Shown here in pieces: positions 42,393 through 49,524 of a DNA stretch of 64,000 nucleotides (position 1 is the first letter of the stretch; every line of letters begins with the position of its first letter). Both the position numbers and the translations under genes were made by a program. Below the pieces are notes generated by a model. It did not search any database, had not been told where the DNA came from, and was given only the letters and a program-made list of their open reading frames with translations. This stretch comes from Cellulosimicrobium cellulans (lineage in GTDB: Bacteria > Actinomycetota > Actinomycetes > Actinomycetales > Cellulomonadaceae), in NCBI RefSeq assembly GCF_024124905.1, contig NZ_JAMXST010000004.1, positions 248,001 to 312,000 on the forward strand. Reading direction: 5' to 3'.

Positions 42393-43877
42393 ATGCCTCA
42401 GAATGACCTGACCTCGGTCAGCCGTGCCCAGACCGCTTCGCCGCGGCCCCGCAAGGTGCCCCGCGTCGTCGTCCTCGGCGGCGGCTCCGTGGGTCTGTAC
42501 GCCGCGCGCCGACTGCGCAAGAAGCTCGGTCGCCGCGAGGCGGCGATCGTCGTTGTCGACCCGCGCCCGTACATGACGTACGCGCCCTTCCTCCCCGAGG
42601 CGGCCGCGGGCTCGATCGACGGCCGCGACGTCGTCGCGCCGCACCGCCGCGCCCTCAAGGGCGTCGACGTGCTCCAGGGCAAGGTCGTCTCGATCGACCA
42701 CGCCGCGCGCCGCGTGACGATCCACCCGGAGGAGGGCGACGACTACTCGGTCACGTACGACCACCTGATCGTCGGCCTCGGCTCGGTGTCGCGCACGCTC
42801 CCCATCCCCGGGCTCGCGGAGAACGCGATCGGCTTCAAGAACGTGGAGGAGGCCATCGCGGTCCGCAACCACGTGCTCAACCGCATGGACGTCGCGTCGT
42901 CCACGTGGGACGAGGGGCTGCGTCGTCGCATGCTGACGTTCACGTTCGTGGGCGGCGGGTTCGCGGGCGTCGAGGCGATCGCCGAGATCGAGGACATGGC
43001 GCGCTACGCGACCCGCAACTACGCGACGATCGAGGAGAAGGACCTCCGCTTCGTCATGATCGAGGGCGCCGGGCGCATCCTGCCCGAGCTCAGCGAGCCC
43101 ATGGCGGGCTACGCGCTCGAGGAGCTGAAGAAGCGCGGGATCGAGTTCCACCTCAACACGTTCCTGTCGTCGTGCGTCGACGGCCACGTCGTCACGTCGA
43201 CGGGCGTCGAGTTCGACTCCGACACGATCGTGTGGACCGCGGGCGTCAAGGCGAACCCGGTCATCAAGGAGGCGTCCGACCTCCCCGTGGACAAGATGGG
43301 CCGCGTCACGGTGCTCCCGACGCTCCAGGTCGCCGACGCCGACGGCAACGTCGTGCCGAACGCCTGGGCGGCGGGCGACTGCGCCGCCGTCCCGGACGTG
43401 CTCAACCCGGGCAAGTTCTGCCCCCCGAACGCGCAGCACGCGATCCGCGAGGCCACGCGCCTGGCCGACAACCTCGCGCTCGAGCTGCACAGCGAGAAGC
43501 CGGTCGAGTACCGCCACAAGAGCGTCGGCACGGTCGCGTCCCTCGGCCTGTACAAGGGCGTCGCGGAGCTGTTCGGCGTGTTCAAGCTGCGCGGCGTGCT
43601 CGCGTGGCTCATGCACCGCAGCTACCACGTCATGGCGATGCCCACGGGCAACCGCAAGATCCGCATCTTCATCGGCTGGATCGGGCAGTTCCTCCTGGGC
43701 CGCGAGCTCGTGTCGCTCGGCTCCCTGCACGACCCGCGCGCGGAGTTCCGCGCCGCGTCGGTGCCGCCCAAGAAGGACGGCGAGCCGGTCAAGCAGACCG
43801 CGCAGGGCTCGGCCGCCGCGGCCGAGGCGGGCGTCTCCGCCGACGCGGACGAGAAGGTCCCGGCCAAGGCGTCCTGA
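42393..43877 (+). CDS. ndh: type II NADH dehydrogenase (NDH-2)
   Basis: The 494-aa flavoprotein transfers electrons from NADH to menaquinone at the membrane without pumping protons. The FAD-binding Rossmann motif is VVVLGGGSVGLYAARRL, the NADH-binding one TFVGGGFAGVEAIAEIEDM. YMTYAPFLPEAAAG near the flavin and the quinone-side WAAGDCAAVPD and CPPNAQHAIREATRLADNL are typical. The C-terminal part (AWLMHRSYHVMAMPTGNRKIRIFIGWIGQFLLGRELVSL) contains amphipathic helices for membrane attachment, as in mycobacterial Ndh. The last 50 residues are charged and variable. A leaderless start is likely. It is monocistronic, with a perfect 17-bp hairpin after it. Confidence 0.96.
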   Translation: MPQNDLTSVSRAQTASPRPRKVPRVVVLGGGSVGLYAARRLRKKLGRREAAIVVVDPRPYMTYAPFLPEAAAGSIDGRDVVAPHRRALKGVDVLQGKVVSIDHAARRVTIHPEEGDDYSVTYDHLIVGLGSVSRTLPIPGLAENAIGFKNVEEAIAVRNHVLNRMDVASSTWDEGLRRRMLTFTFVGGGFAGVEAIAEIEDMARYATRNYATIEEKDLRFVMIEGAGRILPELSEPMAGYALEELKKRGIEFHLNTFLSSCVDGHVVTSTGVEFDSDTIVWTAGVKANPVIKEASDLPVDKMGRVTVLPTLQVADADGNVVPNAWAAGDCAAVPDVLNPGKFCPPNAQHAIREATRLADNLALELHSEKPVEYRHKSVGTVASLGLYKGVAELFGVFKLRGVLAWLMHRSYHVMAMPTGNRKIRIFIGWIGQFLLGRELVSLGSLHDPRAEFRAASVPPKKDGEPVKQTAQGSAAAAEAGVSADADEKVPAKAS

Positions 43878-43913
43878 CCGCCGTCCGGGGGCGACCCCGG
43901 AGCCGTGCCCGAC

Positions 43914-43951
43914 GACGAGGGGCGAGCCGCCGGTGCGGCTCGCCCCTCGTC
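43914..43951 (+). terminator. hairpin terminator after ndh
   Basis: Seventeen-bp perfect arms (GACGAGGGGCGAGCCGC and its complement) surround a CGGT tetraloop, 36 bp after the ndh stop and upstream of the tRNA promoter. Confidence 0.8.
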
Positions 43952-44017
43952 GCGTCCCGACGTGTCCGGCGCGTCCTCGGCAGGCGTCGACCGTCCCGGC
44001 TCGGTCCGCGGTCGCGG

Positions 44018-44023
44018 TAGATT
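44018..44023 (+). promoter_or_regulatory. -10 element of the tRNA gene
   Basis: TAGATT lies 8 nt before the first base of the tRNA, so the primary transcript would begin at or just before the mature 5' end. Confidence 0.5.
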
Positions 44024-44031
44024 CGGGCCGC

Positions 44032-44105
44032 GCCCCCATGGCCCAACTGGCAGAGGCGGCCGGCTTAAACCCGGCGTGTTCCGGGTTCGAGTCCCGGTGG
44101 GGGCA
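44032..44105 (+). tRNA. tRNA with UAA anticodon (Leu by anticodon) but class I short variable loop
   Basis: A full cloverleaf can be drawn: acceptor GCCCCCA/TGGGGGC, 3-bp D stem with GG in the loop, anticodon stem GCCGG/CCGGC with loop CTTAAAC, and T stem CCGGG/CCCGG with loop TTCGAGT; the next base is A73. The anticodon TAA (44066-44068) reads UUA. The variable region is only GTGTT (5 nt), whereas bacterial tRNA-Leu normally has a long class II arm of ten or more nt. CCA is not encoded (CCG follows A73). Leucine identity is therefore uncertain. A normal TAGATT -10 sits upstream. Confidence 0.85.
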
Positions 44106-44111
44106 CCGACG

Positions 44112-44513
44112 TCACGAGAGCCCGGTCGGGCCCTCGGGCTCGGGCGGCGGCGCGGCCTCCTGGCCGAGGATCACGACGGTGCCGTCCGGGTCCTGCACGC
44201 GCGCGACGCGCTCGCCCCACGGCTGGTCCGTGGGCGGCTGGAGCACCGGCACTCCGGCCGCGGCGAGGTGCTCGACGGCCCGGTCGCAGTCGTCGACGTA
44301 CACCCACAGCGCGGTGCGCGCGACGCCGGCGGGCATCGTGCCGTCGTCGAGCCCGATCCCGAGCGGCGAGCCGCCGACGTGCACGCTCACGTACACGGGC
44401 GGGCCTTCGTCGGGGAACGCGTACTCGACGGTCCCGCGCAGCAGGTCGCGGTAGAAGACGAGCGACTGCTCCACGTCGGCCACGGAGAGGATCGGGAAGA
44501 GGCTGCGGAACAT
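44112..44513 (-). CDS. VOC/glyoxalase-fold protein
   Basis: The 133-aa product has a single vicinal-oxygen-chelate domain: FRSLFPILSVADVEQSLVFYRDLLRG at the start and VARVQDPDGTVVILGQE at the end, with two beta-alpha-beta-beta-beta units. It resembles glyoxalase/bleomycin-resistance-like proteins. The usual metal ligands are not obvious by eye (the DPDG-(T)-VVI block lacks the clear terminal Glu position), so substrate and activity are unknown. The ATG at 44513 follows GAGGAG by 9 nt and is preferred over an upstream GTG. The 3' end lies 6 bp from the tRNA. It may belong with the aromatic-compound operon upstream on the same strand, 111 bp away. Confidence 0.82.
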   Translation of the reverse strand: MFRSLFPILSVADVEQSLVFYRDLLRGTVEYAFPDEGPPVYVSVHVGGSPLGIGLDDGTMPAGVARTALWVYVDDCDRAVEHLAAAGVPVLQPPTDQPWGERVARVQDPDGTVVILGQEAAPPPEPEGPTGLS

Positions 44514-44624
44514 CGGCCTGGCTCCTCGGTGCGCACGGGTGGGTGCTCCCATCGTGCGCGCCCGGCGTCGGGTGCGCTCCCCGGGCCGGGCCGCCGCCGT
44601 CGGGTCGGCCGCCCGCGCCTGCGG

Positions 44625-45269
44625 TCAGGCGGCGGTCCGCCCCAGGGCGTCGTCGAGAAACGCGCGGACGTCGGCGAGCTCGCGCGCGTCGATGCCGTGC
44701 GCGAGGCCGGGGTAGACGCGCTCGACGAGCGTCGAGCGGCCCGGCAACCACGCGGTCGTCCGCTCGATCGCGTGCGGCGCGATGACGCGGTCCTCGGCCC
44801 CGCGGCCCCAGAACACGGGCGGCCGGGACGCGGCGAGCGCGGCGTCCGCGGGCTGCTCCGCGGCCTGGACGAACCCGCCGAGGACGACGGTCGCCGCCAC
44901 GCGCTCGGGGCGCGTGCGCAGGAGCTGGGACGCCATGAGCCCGCCCTGGGAGAACCCGACGGGGACGACCGGCCGGTCGGTGCCGAGCTCGGCGTCGACC
45001 CACGCCCAGACGGCCTCGGTCGCGCGCGCCACGGACTCCGGGTCGGGGTCGCCCGGCGTGACGATCGGGAACCACGCGAAGCCGCCGTGGGGGAGGGGGA
45101 GCGGGGCGCGCAGCGAGACCCACGGCGCGCCCAGGTGCGGGCCGAGGCCCGCGAGGTCGTGCTCGTGCGAGCCGTACCCGTGCAGCAGCACGACGACGGG
45201 CCCCGCGGCGGGCTGTCCTGCCGGGCCCGGGTCGGGGCGGACGGCGACGAGCGCGGTGGCCGCGCTCAT
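44625..45269 (-). CDS. alpha/beta hydrolase, phospholipase/carboxylesterase family (MhqD-like)
   Basis: The product is 214 aa. VVVLLHGYGSHEHDL provides the oxyanion-hole HG, VGFSQGGLMAS the nucleophile Ser (near 107), RGAEDRVIAPHA the Asp and VYPGLAHGIDARE the His, so the catalytic triad is complete. Its size and sequence fit the Abhydrolase_2 carboxylesterase group that includes B. subtilis MhqD. The ATG overlaps the stop of the upstream VOC dioxygenase as ATGA, so both are made together. The pairing reproduces the mhqE-mhqD arrangement for quinone and hydroquinone detoxification; that role is inferred from gene pairing. Confidence 0.85.
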   Translation of the reverse strand: MSAATALVAVRPDPGPAGQPAAGPVVVLLHGYGSHEHDLAGLGPHLGAPWVSLRAPLPLPHGGFAWFPIVTPGDPDPESVARATEAVWAWVDAELGTDRPVVPVGFSQGGLMASQLLRTRPERVAATVVLGGFVQAAEQPADAALAASRPPVFWGRGAEDRVIAPHAIERTTAWLPGRSTLVERVYPGLAHGIDARELADVRAFLDDALGRTAA

Positions 45270-46192
45270 CGCGCCAGGAGCTCGTCGGTCGTCGTGCCGG
45301 GCACGGCCAGCGTGACGCGCGTGCCCCACGGGTCGTGCACGACGACGGAGCGGCCGTCGTCGGCGTGCTGCAGGCCGCGGGCCCGCAGGCGGGCGACGAG
45401 CGCGTCGAGGTCGTCGCGACCGGGGACGGTGACCGCGACGTCGCCGAGCCCGAGGCTCGCGGCGCGCGGGCCGGCGCCGGCGCTGTTCCAGACGTTCATC
45501 GCGACGTGGTGGTGGTACCCGCCGGCGGACGCGAACAGGGCGCCGCTGTACTCGGTGACCGTGGCCTCGAACCCGACGGCGTCGACGTAGAAGTCGCGCG
45601 CGGTCGCGATGTCGCCGACCTGGAGATGGACGTGCCCCACCCGCCCGGCGAGCGCGGGCCCGGCGTCGAACGTCTCCTGGTCGAGGTGCGTGCGCAGGTA
45701 CGCGTTCGGGTCCAGGTACTCGGTCGCCATGACGATCTGGCCGCGCTCGCGCACCCACGTCTCGCGGGGGCGGTCGGTGTACAGCTCGACCCCGTTCCCC
45801 TCGGGGTCGGTGAAGTAGAACGCCTCGCTGACGAGGTGGTCGCTCGACCCGACGAACGCCCCGCGACGGTCCTGCGCGGCCCGGTAGACGGTCGCGGCGA
45901 GGCTCGCGGCGTCGTCGAACAGGAACGCGGTGTGGAACAGGCCGGCCTGACGCCGGTCGACGGCGGGCAGGCCGGGTGTGTGCACGAGCCGCAGCATGGG
46001 CGTCGTGCCGCGGCCGAGGACGCGGTGCACCTCGGTGCCGCGCGAGCGCTCCTCGAGCGGGGCCAGCGCGAACGCGACCGTGTAGTAGGACGTCATCTGC
46101 TCGAGGTCGCCGACGCGCAGCGTGACGGCGTCCATGCTCGTGGACGGGGACAGGAGGCGGTCGGTCGGCGCGCCCGGGGTGCTCGTGGTCAT
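45266..46192 (-). CDS. VOC ring-cleaving dioxygenase (MhqE/CatE-like)
   Basis: The 308-aa product has two tandem VOC modules (about 15-140 and 165-300). Metal-ligand positions are seen as GLFHTAFLF, FYFTDPEGNGVELYTDRP (His/Glu ligands and ring-binding Tyr), GHVHLQVGD and GYHHHVAMNVW. The pattern matches catechol-2,3-dioxygenase-like proteins of the CatE/MhqE/MhqO group that open hydroquinone or catechol rings. GGAG precedes the ATG by about 7 nt. It is the first gene of a two- or three-gene operon with a carboxylesterase and a small VOC protein. A GTTGT-N4-ACAAC inverted repeat over its promoter suggests MarR-type control. Confidence 0.85.
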   Translation of the reverse strand: MTTSTPGAPTDRLLSPSTSMDAVTLRVGDLEQMTSYYTVAFALAPLEERSRGTEVHRVLGRGTTPMLRLVHTPGLPAVDRRQAGLFHTAFLFDDAASLAATVYRAAQDRRGAFVGSSDHLVSEAFYFTDPEGNGVELYTDRPRETWVRERGQIVMATEYLDPNAYLRTHLDQETFDAGPALAGRVGHVHLQVGDIATARDFYVDAVGFEATVTEYSGALFASAGGYHHHVAMNVWNSAGAGPRAASLGLGDVAVTVPGRDDLDALVARLRARGLQHADDGRSVVVHDPWGTRVTLAVPGTTTDELLAR

Positions 46193-46205
46193 GTCTGCTC
46201 CAACT

Positions 46206-46224
46206 GTTGTCGCTACAACTATAT
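46206..46224 (-). promoter_or_regulatory. operator/promoter of the dioxygenase operon
   Basis: The inverted repeat GTTGT-CGCT-ACAAC (46206-46219) partly overlaps TATAGT, a minus-strand -10 candidate (46223-46218). This is one of the few AT-rich spots here and has the shape of a MarR-family operator. The repressor gene is not adjacent. Confidence 0.5.
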
Positions 46225-46270
46225 TCCACCACGCCGCCGGACGATCCCGACACGCGGGGCGCTTCCTTGC

Positions 46271-46276
46271 TAGGGT
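46271..46276 (+). promoter_or_regulatory. -10 candidate of the TPP-riboswitch/tenA transcript
   Basis: TAGGGT lies about 10 nt ahead of the riboswitch 5' stem, so transcription would start just before the aptamer. Confidence 0.45.
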
Positions 46277-46285
46277 CGCCGCGAA

Positions 46286-46393
46286 CCACGCGGGGCGTCC
46301 CGCCCGGGTGACCGGGCCGAGGGACTGAGACGAGCGGTACGGCCGCCCGGACCCGTCGAACCTGATCTCGCTAGCACGAGCGGAGGAACGTGG
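46286..46393 (+). ncRNA. TPP riboswitch (THI element)
   Basis: The aptamer landmarks are all visible: P1 arms CCACG (46286-46290) and CGTGG (46389-46393), the pyrimidine-sensing block GGACTGAGACG, and the pyrophosphate side ACCCGTCGAACCTGATC followed by CTAGCAC and GCGGAGGAACG. The GGAGG ribosome site of tenA (46382-46386) is part of the aptamer 3' side, and P1 closes 2 nt before the ATG. TPP binding would therefore block translation directly. No separate terminator hairpin is seen. Confidence 0.93.
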
Positions 46394-46395
46394 GC

Positions 46396-47148
46396 ATGAC
46401 GACGCCTGCTGCCATCACCCTGAACCCTGTCCTCGCGGACGACCCGACCGCGCTCGTCCGGCCGGGGGAGACCGGCTTCACGGTCGACCTCGCGCGCCGG
46501 TACGCGCACCTCTTCGACGAGTTCTACGACCACCCGTTCCTCGCCGGGCTGCGCGACGGGTCGGTCGAGCCGGACGCGGTGCGGCACTACGTCGGCCAGG
46601 ACCACCAGTACCTCACGGCGTACCTGCGCTGCTACGGGCTCGGCATGGCGCTCGCGCCGGACCGCGAGTGGGCCGCGTACTTCCACGAGAAGGCCGGGTT
46701 CCTGCTCGACGACGAGTCGCACGCCCACCACGCGATGTGCGACTTCCTCGGCGTGGCCTACGAGGACGCGCAGACGAACCGCCTCGCCCCGAGCGCGCAG
46801 GCGTACGTCGACCACATGCTCGCCGCGGGCCGCGACTCGCTCGGCGTGCTGCTCGCCGCCCTCCTGCCGTGCCCATGGACCTACATCTGGTCGGCGCGGC
46901 GGTTCTGGCTCGCCGAGCGCGAGACGACGCCCGGCGCGATCGGGGACGACCACCCGCTCGCGGGCTGGTGGGAGTTCTACGCCGCCGAGCGCACCGAGGG
47001 GGTCCTGGCCGACCTGCGCGAGCGGCTCGACGCGCTCGCCGCCGACGCGGGCGAGGCGGAGCGCGCCCGCATGGAGCGCGCGTTCGAGCTGAGCTGCCGC
47101 CACGAGATCCGGTTCTGGCAGATGGCGCGGTCGCTCGAGCGGTGGTGA
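46396..47148 (+). CDS. tenA: TenA family thiaminase II/aminopyrimidine aminohydrolase
   Basis: The 250-aa all-helical enzyme salvages thiamine by converting aminomethyl-pyrimidine breakdown products to HMP. Conserved positions are YDHPFLAGLRDGSVEPDAVRHYVGQDHQYL (acidic pocket residues), LLPCPWTYIW with the nucleophile Cys near residue 159, and SCRHEIRFWQMA near the C-terminus holding the Glu. This is the TenA_C type. I start at the ATG at 46396, 9 nt after the GGAGG inside the riboswitch; the GTG at 46390 is too close. TPP feedback through the riboswitch is the evident control. No other thi gene is adjacent. Confidence 0.94.
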   Translation: MTTPAAITLNPVLADDPTALVRPGETGFTVDLARRYAHLFDEFYDHPFLAGLRDGSVEPDAVRHYVGQDHQYLTAYLRCYGLGMALAPDREWAAYFHEKAGFLLDDESHAHHAMCDFLGVAYEDAQTNRLAPSAQAYVDHMLAAGRDSLGVLLAALLPCPWTYIWSARRFWLAERETTPGAIGDDHPLAGWWEFYAAERTEGVLADLRERLDALAADAGEAERARMERAFELSCRHEIRFWQMARSLERW

Positions 47149-47205
47149 CGTCCCTCCCGGACCGGTGAGCGCCCGACGTCGGGCCTTACGCCAGGAGCAG
47201 ATCCT

Positions 47206-47231
47206 CGCCCGGGTGCCTCGGCACCCGGGCG
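47206..47231 (+). terminator. hairpin between tenA and the popR-like gene
   Basis: Twelve-bp perfect arms (CGCCCGGGTGCC and its complement) with a 2-nt loop lie 58 bp after the tenA stop and just upstream of the next -10. It is a likely terminator; an operator role for the next gene is possible. Confidence 0.6.
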
Positions 47232-47240
47232 GGGCGCGGG

Positions 47241-47246
47241 TAGCGT
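47241..47246 (+). promoter_or_regulatory. -10 element of the popR-like gene, leaderless
   Basis: TAGCGT ends 6 nt before the ATG at 47253, and there is no ribosome site. Confidence 0.5.
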
Positions 47247-47252
47247 GACCGC

Positions 47253-47741
47253 ATGGACGCGACGAGCGCGGTGCCGAACGCAGGGCCGAGCGGAGTGCCG
47301 AGCGGAGTGCCGGCGAGCCCCCGGCCCCGGGAGGGCGGTCGGCCGGAGCCGCTCCTGCGCCACGTCATCGGCGGCATCCTCCGACGGGCCCGGCTCGCGC
47401 AGGGTCGGACGCTCGTCGACGTCGCGGCTGCCGCACGGGTCTCGACCGCTTACCTTTCCGAGGTGGAGCGCGGCCGCAAGGAGGCGTCGTCCGAGGTCCT
47501 GGCCGCCGTCTGCGGCGCCCTCGGCCTACGCCTCGTGGACCTCGTGGCTCGCACGGGGGAGGAGCTGCGCCCGCTCGCCCCCGTGCGCGTGCTCTCCTCC
47601 GTCCGGGAGCGCGGTGCGCTCTCCGCGCCGCGGGACCCCGCACCCGCCGGCGAACCCGTGCGCGACCTCCCGGTCGCGCGCACGACGCTCGAGGCGCGGG
47701 CGACCGTGCGGGCCGCCGACGTGCTGCTCCTCGCGGCCTGA
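47253..47741 (+). CDS. popR: XRE-family regulator of the ClgR/PopR type
   Basis: The product is 162 aa. After a Pro/Gly-rich 30-residue start, [57 protein letters not shown] is the Cro/CI-type helix-turn-helix block characteristic of ClgR and PopR, activators of clp genes in actinobacteria. The protein ends VLLLAA; in Streptomyces the terminal Ala-Ala of ClgR/PopR makes it a ClpP substrate, so LAA is a probable degron. A clpP pair lies 1.2 kb away with TCTGCC-N3-GGCAGA repeats in front. PopR is favoured over ClgR because of that operator. The start is leaderless. Confidence 0.78.
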   Translation: MDATSAVPNAGPSGVPSGVPASPRPREGGRPEPLLRHVIGGILRRARLAQGRTLVDVAAAARVSTAYLSEVERGRKEASSEVLAAVCGALGLRLVDLVARTGEELRPLAPVRVLSSVRERGALSAPRDPAPAGEPVRDLPVARTTLEARATVRAADVLLLAA

Positions 47742-47832
47742 GCCCGGCGGGGTCGGGCCGCACCGGCCGGCGCGGGGCCGACACCTGCCCGGCACCGCGT
47801 GTCGCGCCCCGGCGCGGCGCGGCGGGCGCCGC

Positions 47833-47838
47833 TACCGT
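47833..47838 (+). promoter_or_regulatory. -10 element of the 325-aa protein gene, leaderless
   Basis: TACCGT ends 6 nt before the ATG at 47845, the same geometry as ndh and the popR-like gene. Confidence 0.5.
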
Positions 47839-47844
47839 CGAGGG

Positions 47845-48822
47845 ATGACGGAGCCGCAGACCGCGCACGGCACGGCAGAGCAGACCGCCCCGGCCCTCCA
47901 GGAGCTCGTCGACGACGCCGCGTTCCTCTCGCACGAGCACCAGCTCCACCTCGTCGACCGCCACGGCGACGACGCGTGGGGCGCCGAGATGGCCACGGGG
48001 ACGTTCACCTTCACCGCACCGGACGGCGGGACGACGACGTGCCGGCTCCAGTTCCTCGGCACGGCCGCGCCCGGCCCCGGGAGCTGGATGTGGGCGTGGA
48101 ACAACGTCAACGACTTCCCGGACGACGTGCTGCGCGCCGCCGAGAAGACCCGCGAGACCGGCCTGCGCGAGGCGACCGAGGCGGAGCTGCCGCTCACCGA
48201 CGACCTCCCGTACCGCCTCGCGCTCGCGGCGAAGGCCGTCACCGGGACCTGGACCCACTACAGCGCACCCGTCGGCGGCGGGACGCGCGCCTGGTTCCTC
48301 CTCGACGCCGACGATCTCGCGCTGCCCGCGCCGAGCGTGCCGCGCGTCGTGCGGGTGCTGAGCGAAGGCCTGCTGTCCGTGACGGTCGTCGACCACCGGC
48401 GCGCCGTCGCGTCCTACGCCGTCGCTCGCGGGCTCCGGACGGCGCAGGGCGACGGCGCGGTCGAGCTCGCCCTGCCCGACGGGAGCGTGACCGTCCGGTT
48501 CGACGAGCGCGGCCGCATCGCCGGCATCGCGGCGACGGGGCGCGCGGTGTCCGCGCCGGCGCACGATCCCGAGCCGGGAGCAGCGGATCCGGACGCCCAC
48601 GCGCCCGGCGCGGACACCGCCGTCGACCCTGACGTGGACTCCGCGGACGTGCCCGACGCGGACACCGCCGACGTGCCCGACGCGGACACCGCCGACGTCC
48701 CCGACGCGGACGCTGCCGAGGTGCCGGAACCCGGAGAGCCCGCGGCGACGGAGGAACCGGGCCCGGCGGCCGAGCCCGCGCAGGAGCCGCGTCGACGCTC
48801 CTGGTTCCGGCGACGCGGGTAG
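47845..48822 (+). CDS. DUF6882-like protein with acidic repeat tail
   Basis: The product is 325 aa. Residues 1-155 (FLSHEHQLHLVDRHGDDAWGAEMATGTFTF ... PGSWMWAWNNVNDFPDDVLRAAEKTRETG) look like the actinobacterial/proteobacterial DUF6882 group, an alpha-beta cytoplasmic domain of unknown function. Residues 155-235 are a mixed alpha/beta extension. The last 90 residues are acidic, with three exact-to-near 8-residue repeats (DVPDADTA), and end in RRRSWFRRRG, a basic Trp-containing tail. No signal peptide is present. It sits between the popR-like gene and the clpP pair (convergent with the latter), which may be coincidence. I cannot name a function. Confidence 0.7.
   Translation: MTEPQTAHGTAEQTAPALQELVDDAAFLSHEHQLHLVDRHGDDAWGAEMATGTFTFTAPDGGTTTCRLQFLGTAAPGPGSWMWAWNNVNDFPDDVLRAAEKTRETGLREATEAELPLTDDLPYRLALAAKAVTGTWTHYSAPVGGGTRAWFLLDADDLALPAPSVPRVVRVLSEGLLSVTVVDHRRAVASYAVARGLRTAQGDGAVELALPDGSVTVRFDERGRIAGIAATGRAVSAPAHDPEPGAADPDAHAPGADTAVDPDVDSADVPDADTADVPDADTADVPDADAAEVPEPGEPAATEEPGPAAEPAQEPRRRSWFRRRG
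48646..48717 (+). repeat. three 24-nt tandem repeats
   Basis: Three consecutive 24-nt units (48646, 48670, 48694) encode DVPDADTA-type octapeptides; the first two are identical and the third has a few changes. They form the acidic C-terminal tail of the 325-aa protein. Confidence 0.88.
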
Positions 48823-48918
48823 GCCCCGTGCGGCGGGCGCACCGCGAGTGCTGCGTCTGCGGCCGAGATCCGTCCCGGGACGCATCCGTCGACCACGGAC
48901 GCAGCGCTCGACCCGGGT

Positions 48919-49524
48919 TCAGGCGGCCGCGGCGAGCTTCCGCGAGGTGACGACGGCGTCCGCGACGCCGTACTCGACGGCCTGGCGCGCCGTGAGCACG
49001 AGGTCACGGTCGGTGTCCGCGCGCAGGCGCTCGACGGTCTGCCCCGTGTGACGCGACAGGACCTCCTCCGTCTCGGACCGGATCCGCAGGATCTCCTCGG
49101 CCTGGATCGACAGGTCGGAGATCGTGCCCTCGCCGCCGCCCGAGGGCTGGTGCAGCAGCACGCGCGAGTGCTCGAGCACGAACCGCTTGCCCGGCGTCCC
49201 CGCCGCCAGCAGCACGGCCGCGGCCGAGGCCGCCTGGCCCATGCAGATGGTCGACACGTCGCAGCGGACGAACTGCATCGTGTCGTAGATCGCCATGAGC
49301 GCGGTCGCGGAGCCGCCGGGGGAGTTGATGTACAGACCGATCTCCTGGTCCGGGGCGTCCGACTCCAGGTGCAGGAGCTGCGCCATGACGACGTTCGCGA
49401 CGCCGTCGTCGATCTCCGTGCCGAGGAACACGATGCGCTCCGACAGGAGGCGGGAGAAGACGTCGAACGCGCGCTCCCCGAGCGGGGTCTTCTCGACGAC
49501 GGTCGGGATCGTGTAGCTCGCCAT
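48919..49524 (-). CDS. clpP: ATP-dependent Clp protease proteolytic subunit (second of pair, ClpP4-like)
   Basis: The 201-aa serine protease subunit forms the barrel chamber with its partner and a Clp ATPase. [20 protein letters not shown] and [22 protein letters not shown] are the family N-terminal blocks. The catalytic Ser is in [16 protein letters not shown] (about 97), His in [11 protein letters not shown] (about 122), and Asp in [14 protein letters not shown]. The ATG shares its A with the stop of the first clpP (TGATG), so both subunits are made from one transcript. No clpX or tig gene is adjacent, unlike the essential clpP1-clpP2 pair, which favours the accessory ClpP3/P4 type. The C-terminus is SRKLAAAA. 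Confidence 0.95.
   Translation of the reverse strand: MASYTIPTVVEKTPLGERAFDVFSRLLSERIVFLGTEIDDGVANVVMAQLLHLESDAPDQEIGLYINSPGGSATALMAIYDTMQFVRCDVSTICMGQAASAAAVLLAAGTPGKRFVLEHSRVLLHQPSGGGEGTISDLSIQAEEILRIRSETEEVLSRHTGQTVERLRADTDRDLVLTARQAVEYGVADAVVTSRKLAAAA

Noticed and set aside
43881-43900. GC-rich hairpin immediately after ndh as a third copy of the REP-like palindrome
   Set aside because: It shares a short GCGACCCCGG core but not the extended 20-nt arm, so it was not counted as a member.
47206-47231. ClgR operator in front of the popR-like gene
   Set aside because: The perfect 12-bp hairpin looks like a terminator and does not resemble the TCTGCC-type site; kept as a terminator with low certainty for any operator role.
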